64,000 nt of DNA. It comes from Kitasatospora sp. CB01950. GTDB taxonomy: Bacteria; Actinomycetota; Actinomycetes; Streptomycetales; Streptomycetaceae. The position numbers and the translations under genes are program-made. The stretch lies in the NCBI RefSeq assembly GCF_001905465.1, contig NZ_LISX01000005.1, positions 307,386 through 371,385 on the forward strand, given 5' to 3'. The notes under the pieces were generated by a model. The model was not told the origin of the DNA and ran no database searches. It saw only the letters and a program-made list of their open reading frames with translations. Below are positions 35,397-45,022 of this stretch, piece by piece (the stretch's first letter is position 1; every line of letters begins with the position of its first letter).

Positions 35397-37664
35397 GTGC
35401 GTCATATCCGGATATCCGCCGCCCAGTTGGGTCGGCTGCTCGCGCTCGCTTTCGCGCTGGTCCTCACCATCGGACTGTTCGCCCCACAGGGCCGCGCCTT
35501 CGCCGCCCCCACCCAACCCGCCGCCGGCACCACCCCCGCCGACACGGCCACCGCCCCCGTCTCGCACCCCGTCCCGAAGTCGGCCGACGAGCCGAAGGAC
35601 GCCCGCCCGACCCCGGGTCAGGTCGAGACCGGTACCAAGTCCGCACCACGGCAGGCCACCGCCGCCGAGTCGGCCAAGAAGCTCGGCGCGCGCGCCGCCG
35701 ACGCCACCGGCTGCGACACCTCGTCGTTCGGCTCCGCCGGCGGCACCACCCTGGTCAACACGGTCAAGTCGGCCGGCCTGGACTGCCTGGGCAAGCTCTA
35801 TTCGATCACCGGCACCGACGCGAAGAACACCTTCCGCGAGCCGCAGATGGTCGCCGTCGCCGACGCCCTGCGCACCGCGTCGGCGAACTACGACGGCACC
35901 GACTCGACGTCCGCCGCCCAGCTGATCGCCTTCCTGCGGGCCGGCTACTACGTCCAGTGGTACCACCCCGACGCGGTCGGCCCGTACGGCACCGCACTGC
36001 AGACCTCGATCCGCGGCGCACTGGACGCGTTCTACGCCGCCCCGCACGCCAAGGACGCCACCGAAGCCAACGGCCAGATCCTCTCCGAGGCGGTCATCCT
36101 GATCGACTCCGCCCAGGAGAACGCCCGCTACACCGGCGTGATCAAGGACCTGCTGGACCGCTACACCAGCTCCTGGACCGGCGGCATGTGGAACGCCGTC
36201 TCCAACACCAAGCTGGTGCTGGAGAACGGCCTCGGCGTCGACTCCTTCAACGCCGCGCTGGCCGCCGACCCGTCGGTGGCCGCCTCGATCTCCGCCTTCG
36301 TCAAGCGCAACAGCCGGATGCTCAACGGCAGTGACCTGGCCACCGGCCTGGGCATCGACCTCGGCTCCTTCCTGGAGCAGCCGGTGCTGCAGGCCCAGGC
36401 CCGCCCGCTGGTCAAGGATCTGGTCAACGCCTTCCCGCTGATCGGCGCCACCGGCCCGCTCACGATGAACCTCGCCTGGTTCACCGAGAAGAAGGACGAG
36501 GGCCACTGCTCCTACTACGGGCTGTGCGACCTGCCGACCCGGCTCGCCCCGCTGGTCCTGACCGTGGACCGAATCTGCAGCCCGACCCTGCACATCCGCG
36601 CCCAGGCACTGACCACCGCCGAACTGGACAGCACCTGCTCCAGTCTGGCCAACGAAGACGCCCTGTTCCACAGCGTGGTCAAGGACAACGGCCCCGTCCC
36701 CGGTGACCTCAACACCCAGTTGGAGGTCGTGGTCTACGACTCCTCCTACGACTACCGCCTGTACGCCTGGTCGATGTTCGACATCGACGTGGACAACGGC
36801 GGCATGTACCTGGAGGGCAAGCCCGACGAGCCCGGCAACCAGGCCCGCTTCATCGCCCACGAGGCGGAGTGGCTGCGCCCGGCGTTCTCGATCTGGAACC
36901 TCAACCACGAGTACGCGCACTACCTCGACGGCCGCTTCAACTTCTACGGCGACTTCGACGCCGGACAGACCGTCCCCAACATCTGGTGGATCGAGGGCTT
37001 CGCCGAGTACATGTCCTACACGTACCGGGACGTGCGCTACGACGACGCGATCGCGCAGGCCGCCAAGGGCACCTACAAGCTGAGCACGCTGTTCGACACC
37101 ACCTACCAGAACACCGACTCCACCCGAACCTACAACTGGGGCTACCTGGCCGTCCGCTACATGCTGCAGTCGCACCCGCAGGACGTCGCCGCCTACCTGG
37201 CCAAGACCCGCACCGGCGACTTCACCGGCGCCCGTGCCGTCCTCACCGGCATCGGCACCTCGTACGACGCCGACTTCGCGACCTACCTGAGCGCCTGCGG
37301 CACCGGCAACTGCGGCACCCTGGCCCCCGCCGCCCCGCTCTGCGCCGACCCGGACACCCGCTCGTACGGGAAGAACTGCCGCCGCGACAACGTCGCGGCC
37401 ACCTCCGGCAACTACAGCTACAGCTTCCTCAACCTGCCGGCCGGCGTGAAGCAGCTCACCATCACCACCACCGGCGGCACCGGCAACGCGGACCTCTACT
37501 GGAACCCCGCCGGCTGGGCCACCACCGGCTCCTACGCCGCCAAGTCCACCAACAGCGGCAACGGTGAGACCCTGACCATCACGAACCCGCCCGCGGGCTG
37601 GGTGTACTTCAGCCTCTACGCCCAGAACTCCTTCTCCGGAGTCACCGTCACCACGCAGTACTGA
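35397..37664 (+). CDS. Secreted M9-type collagenase
   Basis: A 755-residue zinc metalloprotease with a signal peptide (about 1-37, ending near AFAAP), a propeptide-like Pro/Thr/Lys segment, an N-terminal activator half, and a catalytic domain with HEYAH (His504, Glu505, His508) and the third ligand Glu533 in IEGFAEYM. A C-terminal bacterial pre-peptidase (PPC) domain covers about 670-755. The layout follows Streptomyces and Vibrio collagenases; no PKD domain is seen. GTG start at 35397. Confidence 0.92.
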   Translation: MRHIRISAAQLGRLLALAFALVLTIGLFAPQGRAFAAPTQPAAGTTPADTATAPVSHPVPKSADEPKDARPTPGQVETGTKSAPRQATAAESAKKLGARAADATGCDTSSFGSAGGTTLVNTVKSAGLDCLGKLYSITGTDAKNTFREPQMVAVADALRTASANYDGTDSTSAAQLIAFLRAGYYVQWYHPDAVGPYGTALQTSIRGALDAFYAAPHAKDATEANGQILSEAVILIDSAQENARYTGVIKDLLDRYTSSWTGGMWNAVSNTKLVLENGLGVDSFNAALAADPSVAASISAFVKRNSRMLNGSDLATGLGIDLGSFLEQPVLQAQARPLVKDLVNAFPLIGATGPLTMNLAWFTEKKDEGHCSYYGLCDLPTRLAPLVLTVDRICSPTLHIRAQALTTAELDSTCSSLANEDALFHSVVKDNGPVPGDLNTQLEVVVYDSSYDYRLYAWSMFDIDVDNGGMYLEGKPDEPGNQARFIAHEAEWLRPAFSIWNLNHEYAHYLDGRFNFYGDFDAGQTVPNIWWIEGFAEYMSYTYRDVRYDDAIAQAAKGTYKLSTLFDTTYQNTDSTRTYNWGYLAVRYMLQSHPQDVAAYLAKTRTGDFTGARAVLTGIGTSYDADFATYLSACGTGNCGTLAPAAPLCADPDTRSYGKNCRRDNVAATSGNYSYSFLNLPAGVKQLTITTTGGTGNADLYWNPAGWATTGSYAAKSTNSGNGETLTITNPPAGWVYFSLYAQNSFSGVTVTTQY

Positions 37665-37680
37665 CCCACCCGGTGACACC

Positions 37681-37713
37681 CGAGGCCCGCGGATCCCAGG
37701 ACCGCGGGCCTCG
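37681..37713 (+). terminator. Terminator after collagenase
   Basis: A perfect 12-bp stem (37681-37692 with 37702-37713) with a 9-nt loop, 16 bp after the collagenase stop. Confidence 0.88.
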
Positions 37714-38131
37714 CGCCGCATCCGGCCCGGCCGCCGGACTCCCCGGCCATCCACACCTTCCGCACCCGGCGATCGCCGTCCCTGCCCCGAGTTCCCGCGC
37801 CGAACAATACGTGCCCGAACGGTCACCGTGCAGCGATTCCCGATGGGGTGAATCTCCCCGCTGCGGCCAACCGCCGGACCGTTTCGACGCCCAGGAGGAA
37901 CCACGGGCCCCGGCAAGGGCGGACGGCGATACGGCCCAGGTCGCCGGGGTCACCCGGAAGCACCGCCCCGGGTTCGGGCCCTGGCCGAGTTCCCCGGAAT
38001 TCCCCGGCGCGCGCTCGCGGCGCTGCACACAGGAGCTGCCGGGGACGCTAATCTACGCTCAGAGCTCGACAAGTCCGGCGTTTCGCCTGGTCAGAGAGCC
38101 CCATTGGCTGACGGTCGGTCAGCGGCCGAGG
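37714..38131. other. Intergenic region before CAU tRNA
   Basis: 418 bp with no coding sequence I can support. It lies between the collagenase terminator and the 3' end of the minus-strand tRNA. Codon bias in open frames is not that of a Streptomyces gene. Confidence 0.5.
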
Positions 38132-38205
<74 letters not shown>

Positions 38206-38866
38206 CCGACTCGACCCGCCGGGGCCGACGGGCGGCCCTGGCAGTAGCGGACGCCCCCTCAGGGACGCCCCCGGCAGCATAGCCGGTCGGTCACCCGTGG
38301 TGCGCGCCGGGGGCGCATCCGGGGACGCCCGCCCCCTCCCACCCGCGCCGCCCATTCGTGGACGCGGTCGCATCCGTCCGACGGTCACCCCGACGAGCGA
38401 ACCGGGAGGCCGGCGCGGTCGAGGCGACGGCCCGGAAAATGATCGCCCCAGGCCTCGGCACCTCCCGCGCGGTGTCGGCGTTCGTGCCCACGCCCACACC
38501 GGTGACACCCCGTCAGAGCTTGCGCCGGTCCGAGCCCGCACAGCCGATGCGGCACCGCACCGGTGAGGCCGGCTGTCCGTACACTCCGAGGAGGCGACCG
38601 CCCGCAGGCGGCCCCGAACGACCCCCCCGGCACTGCGGTCGAGGTGATCGACGGCAGGGCGGCAGGGCGGCGACACCCCAGGCATCCCGTACGGCAGTTG
38701 CTCCGGCGTCCCGGCGCAGGCGTTCCACCGGCGGCTGCCCCAGGGCTCCTGACACCCGGTCGGGCGGGCCCGCTGTCGAGGGCGGTTGCCGGTGCGGCGC
38801 GGGCCCTGGTAGATCTTGCTGCATCCGCCGCCCGGCACCCCCGGGCGGGTCGCCGAGCGGAAGCGA
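38206..38866. other. Intergenic region before trypsin-like gene
   Basis: 661 bp that should contain the promoter of the minus-strand tRNA at its left and of the protease gene at its right (TAGATC near 38810). Several frames are open because of high GC, but none shows gene-like codon bias or a recognisable domain. Confidence 0.5.
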
Positions 38867-39628
38867 GTGACGGTGCCGCGCAGCTCTCCCCGAACCGGCC
38901 GTGGCCCGGCCGCTGCGGCCTGCGCACTCCTGCTCCTGCTGGCGGCGGCGACCGGTTGCGATTCCGCCACGCCCGCCGACAACCGTCCGACCGCGCATCC
39001 CGCGCCGGCGGACGCCGTGGGCAACCGGATCGGGCCGCTGTTCCTGGACGACACCGACGGCATGCGGGCCTGCACGGCCGCCGTGGTGCACAGCCGGGGC
39101 CGCAACCTGCTGATCACCGCCGCCCACTGCGCGGCCCCGCACGGCACGCCCATCGACGGCCTGGTGTTCGCCCCGGGCTACCGCGACCAGCGCGCCCCGT
39201 ACGGAAGTTGGCCCGTCACCGGGGTGCTGGTGGACCCGCGGTGGGGGCCCGACGAGAACGAGGGGTACGACGTGGCGTTCCTCACGGTCGGCACGCTGAA
39301 CGGTCGGCAGGTCGAGGACGCGATGGGCGCCTACACCCTCGCCACCGGTCTCGGCTTCGGCCTGGACGTCACCGTCACCGGATATCCCAACAGCGCCGTG
39401 TCCCCGATCACCTGCCAGGGCCGCACCACCTCGCGCAGCAATACCCAGCAGCGTTTCGACTGCGCCGGATTCACCGACGGCACCAGCGGCAGCCCCTGGG
39501 TGACCGGGCAGGGTCAGGTCGTCGGCGTCATAGGGGGTTACCAGCAGGGCGGCGACAGCCCGGAGATCTCCTACAGCGTGGCCTTCGGCAGCCGCCTCGC
39601 GGACCTCTACCGGCAGGCCGGCGGCTGA
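38867..39628 (+). CDS. Trypsin-like serine protease lipoprotein
   Basis: A 253-residue S1-type protease. The N-terminus (Arg-rich, then LLLLLAAATGC) is a lipoprotein signal with the lipid-anchored Cys near 32, so it acts on the outer face of the membrane. The triad is His87 in TAAHC, Asp near 134 in YDVAFL and Ser near 208 in GTSGSPW. GTG at 38867 with GCGGAAG upstream is chosen. It ends before a hairpin and two tRNA-Asn genes. Its target is unknown. Confidence 0.85.
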   Translation: MTVPRSSPRTGRGPAAAACALLLLLAAATGCDSATPADNRPTAHPAPADAVGNRIGPLFLDDTDGMRACTAAVVHSRGRNLLITAAHCAAPHGTPIDGLVFAPGYRDQRAPYGSWPVTGVLVDPRWGPDENEGYDVAFLTVGTLNGRQVEDAMGAYTLATGLGFGLDVTVTGYPNSAVSPITCQGRTTSRSNTQQRFDCAGFTDGTSGSPWVTGQGQVVGVIGGYQQGGDSPEISYSVAFGSRLADLYRQAGG

Positions 39629-39696
39629 GCCCCTGCGGCCACGGCCCTGCAGAGGAACCGCAGGCCCTGTGGAGGGCTCGGCCGCGGGAAGAAACA

Positions 39697-39729
39697 CGAA
39701 GGCCCCTCGGTCTCACCGAAGGGCCTTCG
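39697..39729. terminator. Terminator between protease gene and tRNA-Asn
   Basis: CGAAGGCCC (39697-39705) pairs with GGGCCTTCG (39721-39729), with an inner CGGT/ACCG stem. It can end the protease transcript and the minus-strand tRNA transcript. Confidence 0.82.
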
Positions 39730-39761
39730 CTCTGTACTGATCACCGCGAATTCCGGTGAAG

Positions 39762-39834
39762 CTCCCCCAATTGGACTCGAACCAATAACCTGCCGATTAA
39801 CAGTCGGCTGCTCTGCCAATTGAGCTATGGGGGA
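39762..39834 (-). tRNA. tRNA-Asn(GUU)
   Basis: A 73-nt cloverleaf, anticodon GTT in loop CTGTTAA, discriminator G73, CCA not encoded. Acceptor stem TCCCCCA/TGGGGGA. It is identical to the neighbour at 39840-39912 except for acceptor pair 4-69. Confidence 0.97.
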
Positions 39835-39839
39835 CCGCG

Positions 39840-39912
39840 CTCCTCCAATTGGACTCGAACCAATAACCTGCCGATTAACAGTCGGCTGCTCTGCCAATTG
39901 AGCTATGGAGGA
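39840..39912 (-). tRNA. tRNA-Asn(GUU), tandem copy
   Basis: A 73-nt cloverleaf five bases upstream (in transcription order) of the other copy. Acceptor stem TCCTCCA/TGGAGGA: the C4-G69 pair of the other copy is U4-A69 here, so pairing is kept. Both are likely cut from one precursor. Confidence 0.97.
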
Positions 39913-40211
39913 TCGTTCTTCGCCTCGCTCACCCCGGTCTCCGGATCTCCCCGGGCCCACGGTGCTCGCTGCGGGACATACATTAGCGCACTCAGGGGGG
40001 TGTTCCGCCAATCGCTTTCGGCAGCAGCCTCCCCCACCTCGGCCCCGGGCCGGTCCGGCGTGCCCCGCGCGCGCCTCACGGTACGGACGGGGATGCTGGT
40101 GCACGGCGGTTCCGGCTGGCCCGGACCCGCCACCGGCAGGGCGGTTCACGGCCCGGCCGGACGGGTAGACGCGGCACACAATCGCGCGGCGACGAAGGGT
40201 GGAACCAGGGC
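39913..40211. other. Divergent promoter region, tRNA-Asn/YtxH-like gene
   Basis: 299 bp with no supported gene. It should hold the tRNA-Asn promoter on the minus strand (a GGGACATACATTA stretch near 39972 is the only AT-rich part) and the promoter of the gene at 40212. Confidence 0.45.
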
Positions 40212-40505
40212 ATGTGGAAGGTGTCGTTGATCGTTGGCATCGGGATCGGGTACGTCCTCGGTACCCGGGCCGGGCGTGAGCGGTACGACCAGCTGGCCGG
40301 TGCGGCCCGGCAGCTGCGGGAGAACCCGCGGGTGCAGGACGCGGCCGGCAAGGCCAAGCAGCAGGCGGGCGCGGTGGCCGGGAAGGCCGCCGGGGCGGTC
40401 GCCGACAAGGTCGGCGAGAAGCTGCCGAACGCGCTGACCGAGCGCGTCCCGTACTTCGCCAAGCACCACGGCGAGGACGACGGCTGGGGCACCGTCCGCC
40501 CCTGA
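40212..40505 (+). CDS. Small YtxH-like membrane-anchored protein
   Basis: A 97-residue protein with one N-terminal hydrophobic segment (about 3-17, VSLIVGIGIGYVLGT), the RAGRERYDQL motif common in actinobacterial YtxH-like proteins, and an Ala/Lys/Gln-rich amphipathic helix (about 40-75). It is probably a stress-related membrane-tethered helix; homologues are often misnamed protoporphyrinogen oxidase. Start ATG 40212, weak ribosome site. Confidence 0.8.
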   Translation: MWKVSLIVGIGIGYVLGTRAGRERYDQLAGAARQLRENPRVQDAAGKAKQQAGAVAGKAAGAVADKVGEKLPNALTERVPYFAKHHGEDDGWGTVRP

Positions 40506-40515
40506 GCGCACGGAG

Positions 40516-40557
40516 CATCGCAAAAGGGCATCGCAAAGCGCATCGCGCGAACATCGC
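40516..40557. repeat. Four phased CATCGC repeats
   Basis: CATCGC occurs at 40516, 40529, 40541 and 40552, spaced 13, 12 and 11 bp, just after the YtxH-like stop. Roughly helical phasing could suit a DNA-binding protein, or it may be chance. Confidence 0.6.
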
Positions 40558-40695
40558 ACCGAACGTCTCCGGCCGGGCACGGAACGCCCCCGACCAGGCA
40601 CGGAGGGTCGGCGGCGGGGCTGGTTCCGGTACCGACTGGGCAACACTTGCGGCAGTCGGGCCCGCCCCGACCGTCGACTGCGGCATGATCTCGGC

Positions 40696-42135
40696 ATGGC
40701 CATCGTCGCGGGCATCGACAGCTCCACCACTCGCACCCGGATCGTCGCGTGCGATGCCGACACCGGCGCCGTGCTGCGGCAGGGCCGCGCTCCCCATCCG
40801 CTGCCCGAGGGCGACGACGCCCGCTCCACCGAGGTCGACCCGCAGAGCTGGCTGCACTCGCTCGGCGACGCCGCCGCCGGGGGCCTGCTGGAGGGCGTCC
40901 GCGCGATCGGGGTGTCCGCCCAGCAGCACGGTCTGATCGGCCTGGACGCCGGCGGTGTCCTGGTGCGGCCCGCGCTGCTCTGGAACGACCCGCGGTCGGC
41001 GGGCTCGGCGGCCGCGCTGCTGGACGCGCTGGGCGGCGCGGAGCCCTGGGTGGAGGCGATCGGCGCCGTCCCCGGCCCGGCGTACACCATCGCCAAGCTG
41101 CGCTGGCTGGCCGAGTTCGAACCGGTGTCGGCGCAGCGGATCGCCGAGGTGCTGCTGCCGCACGACTGGCTGGTCTCGCAGTTGCTGGGCGGCACCCGGC
41201 GGCGCACCACGGACCGCGGCGACGCCTCCGGCACCGGCTACTGGTCGCCGATCACCGGCGAGTACCGGCAGGACCTGATCAAGCTGGCGCTCGGCCACGA
41301 GCTGAAGGTCCCGGACGTGCTCGGCCCGGCCGAGCCTGCCGGGCACACCCCGGAGGGGCTGCTGATCTCGGCCGGCACCGGGGAGAACATGGCGGCCTCG
41401 CTGGGCCTCGGGCTGGGCCCGGGCGACGCGGTGGTGTCGCTGGGCGGCAACGGCACGATCTTCGCGGTGCACGACCGGGCGGTCGTCGACCCGTCCGGCC
41501 TGGTGTCCTCGTTCGCGGACGCCACCGGCCGGCACCTGCCGATGGTGGCGACGCTGAACGCCGCGCAGGTGCTGCGTTCCACCGCGGCGATGCTCGGCAC
41601 CGACCTGGAGGGTCTGTCGGAGCTGGCCCTGCAGTCCTCGCCGGGCGCGTACGGGATGGTCTTCCTGCCGTACCTGGACGGCGAGCGCACCCCGAAGCTG
41701 CCGCAGGCGGCCGGCACGCTGACCGGGCTGCGGGCCGAGTCGATGGCGCCGCAGCACGTGGCGCGGGCCGCGGTCGAGGGCATGCTGTGCAACCTGGCCG
41801 AGGCGCTGGACGTGCTGCGCGGCCACGGCGTCGCGGTGAACCGGGTGTTCCTGCTGGGGACGGCCGGTCGGCTGCCCGCCGTGCAGCAGACAGCCCCGCT
41901 GGTGTTCGGGCTGCCCGTGGTCATACCGCCGCGCGGCGACCACGCGGCGCGCGGCGCGGCCCGCCAGGCGGCCTGGGCACTCGCCGGGACGGCCGAGCCC
42001 CCGCAGTGGGAACTGCCGGACGTCACCCTGCTCGCCCCCGACCAGGAGCACGACCTGGCGGTCGGCAACGCGGTGCGCCAGCAGTACGCGGCGATGCGCG
42101 AGCAGTACCACCCGGAGACCGCCGCGAGCGTCTGA
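40696..42135 (+). CDS. xylB: FGGY-family carbohydrate kinase, xylulokinase type
   Basis: A 479-residue sugar kinase of the FGGY family. The N-terminal phosphate loop GIDSSTTRTRIV, the catalytic region QQHGLIGLD (about 76-84), the LLWNDPRS segment and the C-terminal ATPase core (GTAGRLPAVQQ near 389-399) match xylulokinases. No xylose isomerase or transporter is beside it, so the true substrate is uncertain. There is little ribosome site; CATGAT ends six bases before the ATG, so leaderless initiation is possible. Confidence 0.85.
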   Translation: MAIVAGIDSSTTRTRIVACDADTGAVLRQGRAPHPLPEGDDARSTEVDPQSWLHSLGDAAAGGLLEGVRAIGVSAQQHGLIGLDAGGVLVRPALLWNDPRSAGSAAALLDALGGAEPWVEAIGAVPGPAYTIAKLRWLAEFEPVSAQRIAEVLLPHDWLVSQLLGGTRRRTTDRGDASGTGYWSPITGEYRQDLIKLALGHELKVPDVLGPAEPAGHTPEGLLISAGTGENMAASLGLGLGPGDAVVSLGGNGTIFAVHDRAVVDPSGLVSSFADATGRHLPMVATLNAAQVLRSTAAMLGTDLEGLSELALQSSPGAYGMVFLPYLDGERTPKLPQAAGTLTGLRAESMAPQHVARAAVEGMLCNLAEALDVLRGHGVAVNRVFLLGTAGRLPAVQQTAPLVFGLPVVIPPRGDHAARGAARQAAWALAGTAEPPQWELPDVTLLAPDQEHDLAVGNAVRQQYAAMREQYHPETAASV

Positions 42136-42233
42136 CCGGGCGTCCGGAGCCGTCCGTCGAGCGGCTGTTGAGGGTGCGTCGGCCCGTAAGGGATGGCAGC
42201 GTGGGGGCTCCACGAGTGGAGGGACGTTCCGTC

Positions 42234-43646
42234 ATGGCGTTGCACAAGGGACAGGCACACGGGCAGGACGACCGCCGGCTGCCGTTCAGCCCACTGCACG
42301 TGCTGACCGATCCGGTGGGCGCGATGCAGGTCGCCCCGCCGCTGCACCGGCTGCCCCGGATGCCGATCCCGTCCTCCATCGCGTACCAGCTGATCCACGA
42401 CGAACTGATGCTGGACGGCAACGCCAAGCTCAACCTGGCGACCTTCGTCACCACGCAGATGGACGAGTACGCGGACCGGCTGATGGCCGAGTGCAGCGAC
42501 AAGAACATGATCGACAAGGACGAGTACCCGCAGACCGCCGAACTGGAGCGGCGCTGCGTGGCGATCCTCGCCGACCTGTGGCACGCGCCCGATCCCGGTG
42601 CCGCGGTGGGCTGTTCGACCACCGGCTCCAGCGAGGCCTGCATGCTCGCCGGGATGGCGCTCAAGCGGCGCTGGATGCGGCGCAACGCCGACCGGTACGC
42701 GGCCGGGGCGCGGCCCAACCTGGTGATGGGCATCAACGTGCAGGTCTGCTGGGAGAAGTTCTGCAACTTCTGGGAGGTCGAGGCGCGGCTCGTCCCGATG
42801 GAGGGCGACCGCTTCCACCTGACCGCCGACCAGGCCGTCGCGCACTGCGACGAGAACACCATCGGCGTGGTCGGCATCCTCGGCTCCACCTTCGACGGCT
42901 CCTACGAGCCGATCGCCGAGATCTGCGCCGCGCTGGACGACCTCCAGCAGCGCACCGGGCTCGACATTCCGGTGCACGTGGACGGTGCGTCCGGCGGCAT
43001 GGTCGCGCCGTTCCTGGACCCGGACCTGAAGTGGGACTTCCGGCTGCCCCGGGTGGCGTCGATCAACACCTCCGGCCACAAGTACGGGCTGGTGTACCCG
43101 GGGGTGGGGTGGGCGCTGTGGCGGGACGGCGAGGCGCTGCCCGAGGAGCTGGTGTTCAAGGTCAACTACCTGGGCGGCGAGATGCCGACCTTCGCGCTGA
43201 ACTTCTCCCGGCCGGGCGCGGAGGTGGTCGCCCAGTACTACGCCTTCCTGCGGCTCGGGCACGCCGGGTTCCGCGCAGTGCAGCAGGCCTGCCGGGACGT
43301 CGCCGAGTACCTGGCCGAGCAGATCGGGAAGCTCGGCCCGTTCCGGCTGATCACCAAGGGCGACCAGCTGCCGGTGTTCGCCTTCACCACGGTCGAGGGC
43401 GGCTCGTTCGACGTGTTCGACGTCTCGCGGCGGCTGCGCGAACGCGGCTGGCAGGTGCCCGCGTACACCTTCCCGGAGGGGCGGACCGACCTGGCGGTGC
43501 TGCGGGTGGTGTGCCGCAACGGGTTCACCCGGGACTTGGCGGACCTGTTGCTCAACGACCTGCGACGGCTGCTGCCCGAGCTGGAGCGCCAGCCCGCGCC
43601 GCTCAGCGAGCTGGGCATGCCGCAGCGCAGCGGCTTCCACCACTGA
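42234..43646 (+). CDS. gadB: Glutamate decarboxylase
   Basis: A 470-residue PLP group II decarboxylase converting glutamate to GABA. The motif VGCSTTGSSEACMLAG is near 121-136, HVDGASGG near 247-254, and the PLP lysine is Lys283 in SGHKYGL. GGAGGG lies 12 bases before ATG 42234. No glutamate/GABA antiporter is adjacent, so classic acid resistance is not evident; a role in spore or stress metabolism is possible. It converges on hrdA with a 19-bp gap. Confidence 0.93.
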   Translation: MALHKGQAHGQDDRRLPFSPLHVLTDPVGAMQVAPPLHRLPRMPIPSSIAYQLIHDELMLDGNAKLNLATFVTTQMDEYADRLMAECSDKNMIDKDEYPQTAELERRCVAILADLWHAPDPGAAVGCSTTGSSEACMLAGMALKRRWMRRNADRYAAGARPNLVMGINVQVCWEKFCNFWEVEARLVPMEGDRFHLTADQAVAHCDENTIGVVGILGSTFDGSYEPIAEICAALDDLQQRTGLDIPVHVDGASGGMVAPFLDPDLKWDFRLPRVASINTSGHKYGLVYPGVGWALWRDGEALPEELVFKVNYLGGEMPTFALNFSRPGAEVVAQYYAFLRLGHAGFRAVQQACRDVAEYLAEQIGKLGPFRLITKGDQLPVFAFTTVEGGSFDVFDVSRRLRERGWQVPAYTFPEGRTDLAVLRVVCRNGFTRDLADLLLNDLRRLLPELERQPAPLSELGMPQRSGFHH

Positions 43647-43665
43647 CGGCCGGTCGGGCGGCAGG

Positions 43666-44838
43666 TCAGTCCAGGTAGCCGCGGAGCTGGTCGGCGAAGG
43701 CGTGCTCGCGGAGCTTGCGGAGGGTCTTCGCCTCGATCTGCCGGATCCGCTCCCTGGTCACGCCGAACAGGTGGCCGATCTCCTCCAGGGTGCGGGGGCG
43801 GCCGTCGTCGAGGCCGTAGCGGAGCTGGACCACCTGGCGTTCGCGTTCGCCGAGGGTGGCCAGCACCGCCTCCAGGTGCTCGCGCAGCAGCAGGAAGGCG
43901 GCGCTCTCCGGCGGGGAGGCGGCGTCGGCGTCCTCGATCAGGTCGCCGAGGGCCACGTCGTCCTCCTCGCCGACCGGGGTGTGCAGCGAGACCGGCTCCT
44001 GGGCCAGCTTGAGGACCTCCCGGATCCGCTCCGGGGGCAGCTGGAGCACCAGCCCGACCTCGGCTGCGGTCGGCTCCACGCCGCGCTCCTGCAGCAGGGC
44101 GCGCTGCACCCGCAGCACCCGGTTGATCAGCTCGACCACGTGCACCGGGACGCGGATGGTGCGGGCCTGGTCGGCGAGGGCGCGGCTCATCGCCTGCCGG
44201 ATCCACCAGGTCGCGTAGGTGGAGAACTTGTAGCCGCGGGCGTAGTCGAACTTCTCCACCGCTCTGATCAGGCCGAGGTTGCCCTCCTGGACCAGGTCGA
44301 GCAGGGTCAGGCCGCGCCCGACGTAGCGCTTGGCGACCGAGACCACCAGCCGCAGGTTGGCCTCGATCAGGCGGCGCTTGGCGATCCGGCCGAGCACCAC
44401 CAGGCGGTCCAGGTCGTCCGCGAGCCGCCCGTCGCCGTCCGGGTCGGTGCGGTAGAGCGCCTCCTCGGCGAACAGGCCGGCCTCGATCTGGCAGGCCAGC
44501 TCGACCTCCTCGGCGGCGGTCAGCAGCCGGATGCGGCCGATCTCGCGCAGGTACTGCCGCAGCAGGTCGGCGGCCGGGCCGGCGCCCTCGTCCAGGGGCG
44601 CCTCCGGGGGCTCGTCGACGAGGTCCTCGGCGGTGGGCTCGCTCTCGGGCCGGTCGGCGGCCTCGGGCGCGGGCGTGGGGGCTTCGGGCGCGGGGGCTTC
44701 GGATACGGGGGCCGTTCCGGCGGCGGGGGCTTCGGCCACGGGCTCGGCCCCGGTGGGGAGTTGCGAGCCGGGCTGGACCGGGATCGCGGCGTCCCGGGCG
44801 GGGGCGGTGCGGTGCGGGCGGGCGACTGAGAGCTCCAC
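43666..44838 (-). CDS. hrdA: Group 2 sigma-70 factor, HrdA type
   Basis: A 390-residue sigma factor with regions 1.2-4.2 of the principal-sigma class: [19 protein letters not shown] (1.2), the RpoD box [36 protein letters not shown] split over about 183-218, and region 4.2 [20 protein letters not shown]. The Ala/Pro/Glu-rich N-terminus is shorter than in the essential HrdB. Gene order next to dnaG and dgt fits HrdA of Streptomyces. GTG at 44838 is preferred because GGAGGG is six bases upstream; it abuts the alternative ATG at 44844 with no spacing. Confidence 0.85.
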   Translation of the reverse strand: MELSVARPHRTAPARDAAIPVQPGSQLPTGAEPVAEAPAAGTAPVSEAPAPEAPTPAPEAADRPESEPTAEDLVDEPPEAPLDEGAGPAADLLRQYLREIGRIRLLTAAEEVELACQIEAGLFAEEALYRTDPDGDGRLADDLDRLVVLGRIAKRRLIEANLRLVVSVAKRYVGRGLTLLDLVQEGNLGLIRAVEKFDYARGYKFSTYATWWIRQAMSRALADQARTIRVPVHVVELINRVLRVQRALLQERGVEPTAAEVGLVLQLPPERIREVLKLAQEPVSLHTPVGEEDDVALGDLIEDADAASPPESAAFLLLREHLEAVLATLGERERQVVQLRYGLDDGRPRTLEEIGHLFGVTRERIRQIEAKTLRKLREHAFADQLRGYLD

Positions 44839-44945
44839 GGGCATCCCTCCAGGGACCGCGCGCGGCCTGGGGGTTGCCGCGCCACACCGAAGGGGATACC
44901 CAGCGCGGCGCGCCCGGGCACCTGCGGGCGGCCGCGAGCCGGACG

Positions 44946-44976
44946 GGTGGCACCCGGCGCACGCGCGGGTGCCACC
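44946..44976 (-). terminator. Terminator between dnaG and hrdA
   Basis: A perfect 11-bp stem (44946-44956 with 44966-44976) with a 9-nt loop, just downstream of dnaG on the minus strand. It separates dnaG from hrdA. Confidence 0.85.
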
Positions 44977-45022
44977 GGGCAGGCGGGGGCGGCCCGGGGA
45001 GTGACGGGCGGTCAGGCGGCGG

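Noticed and set aside
35346..37916. 856-codon minus-strand open frame opposite the collagenase
   Set aside because: The collagenase has signal peptide, HEYAH and PPC domain; the reverse frame is Gly/Val/Arg-rich without motifs.
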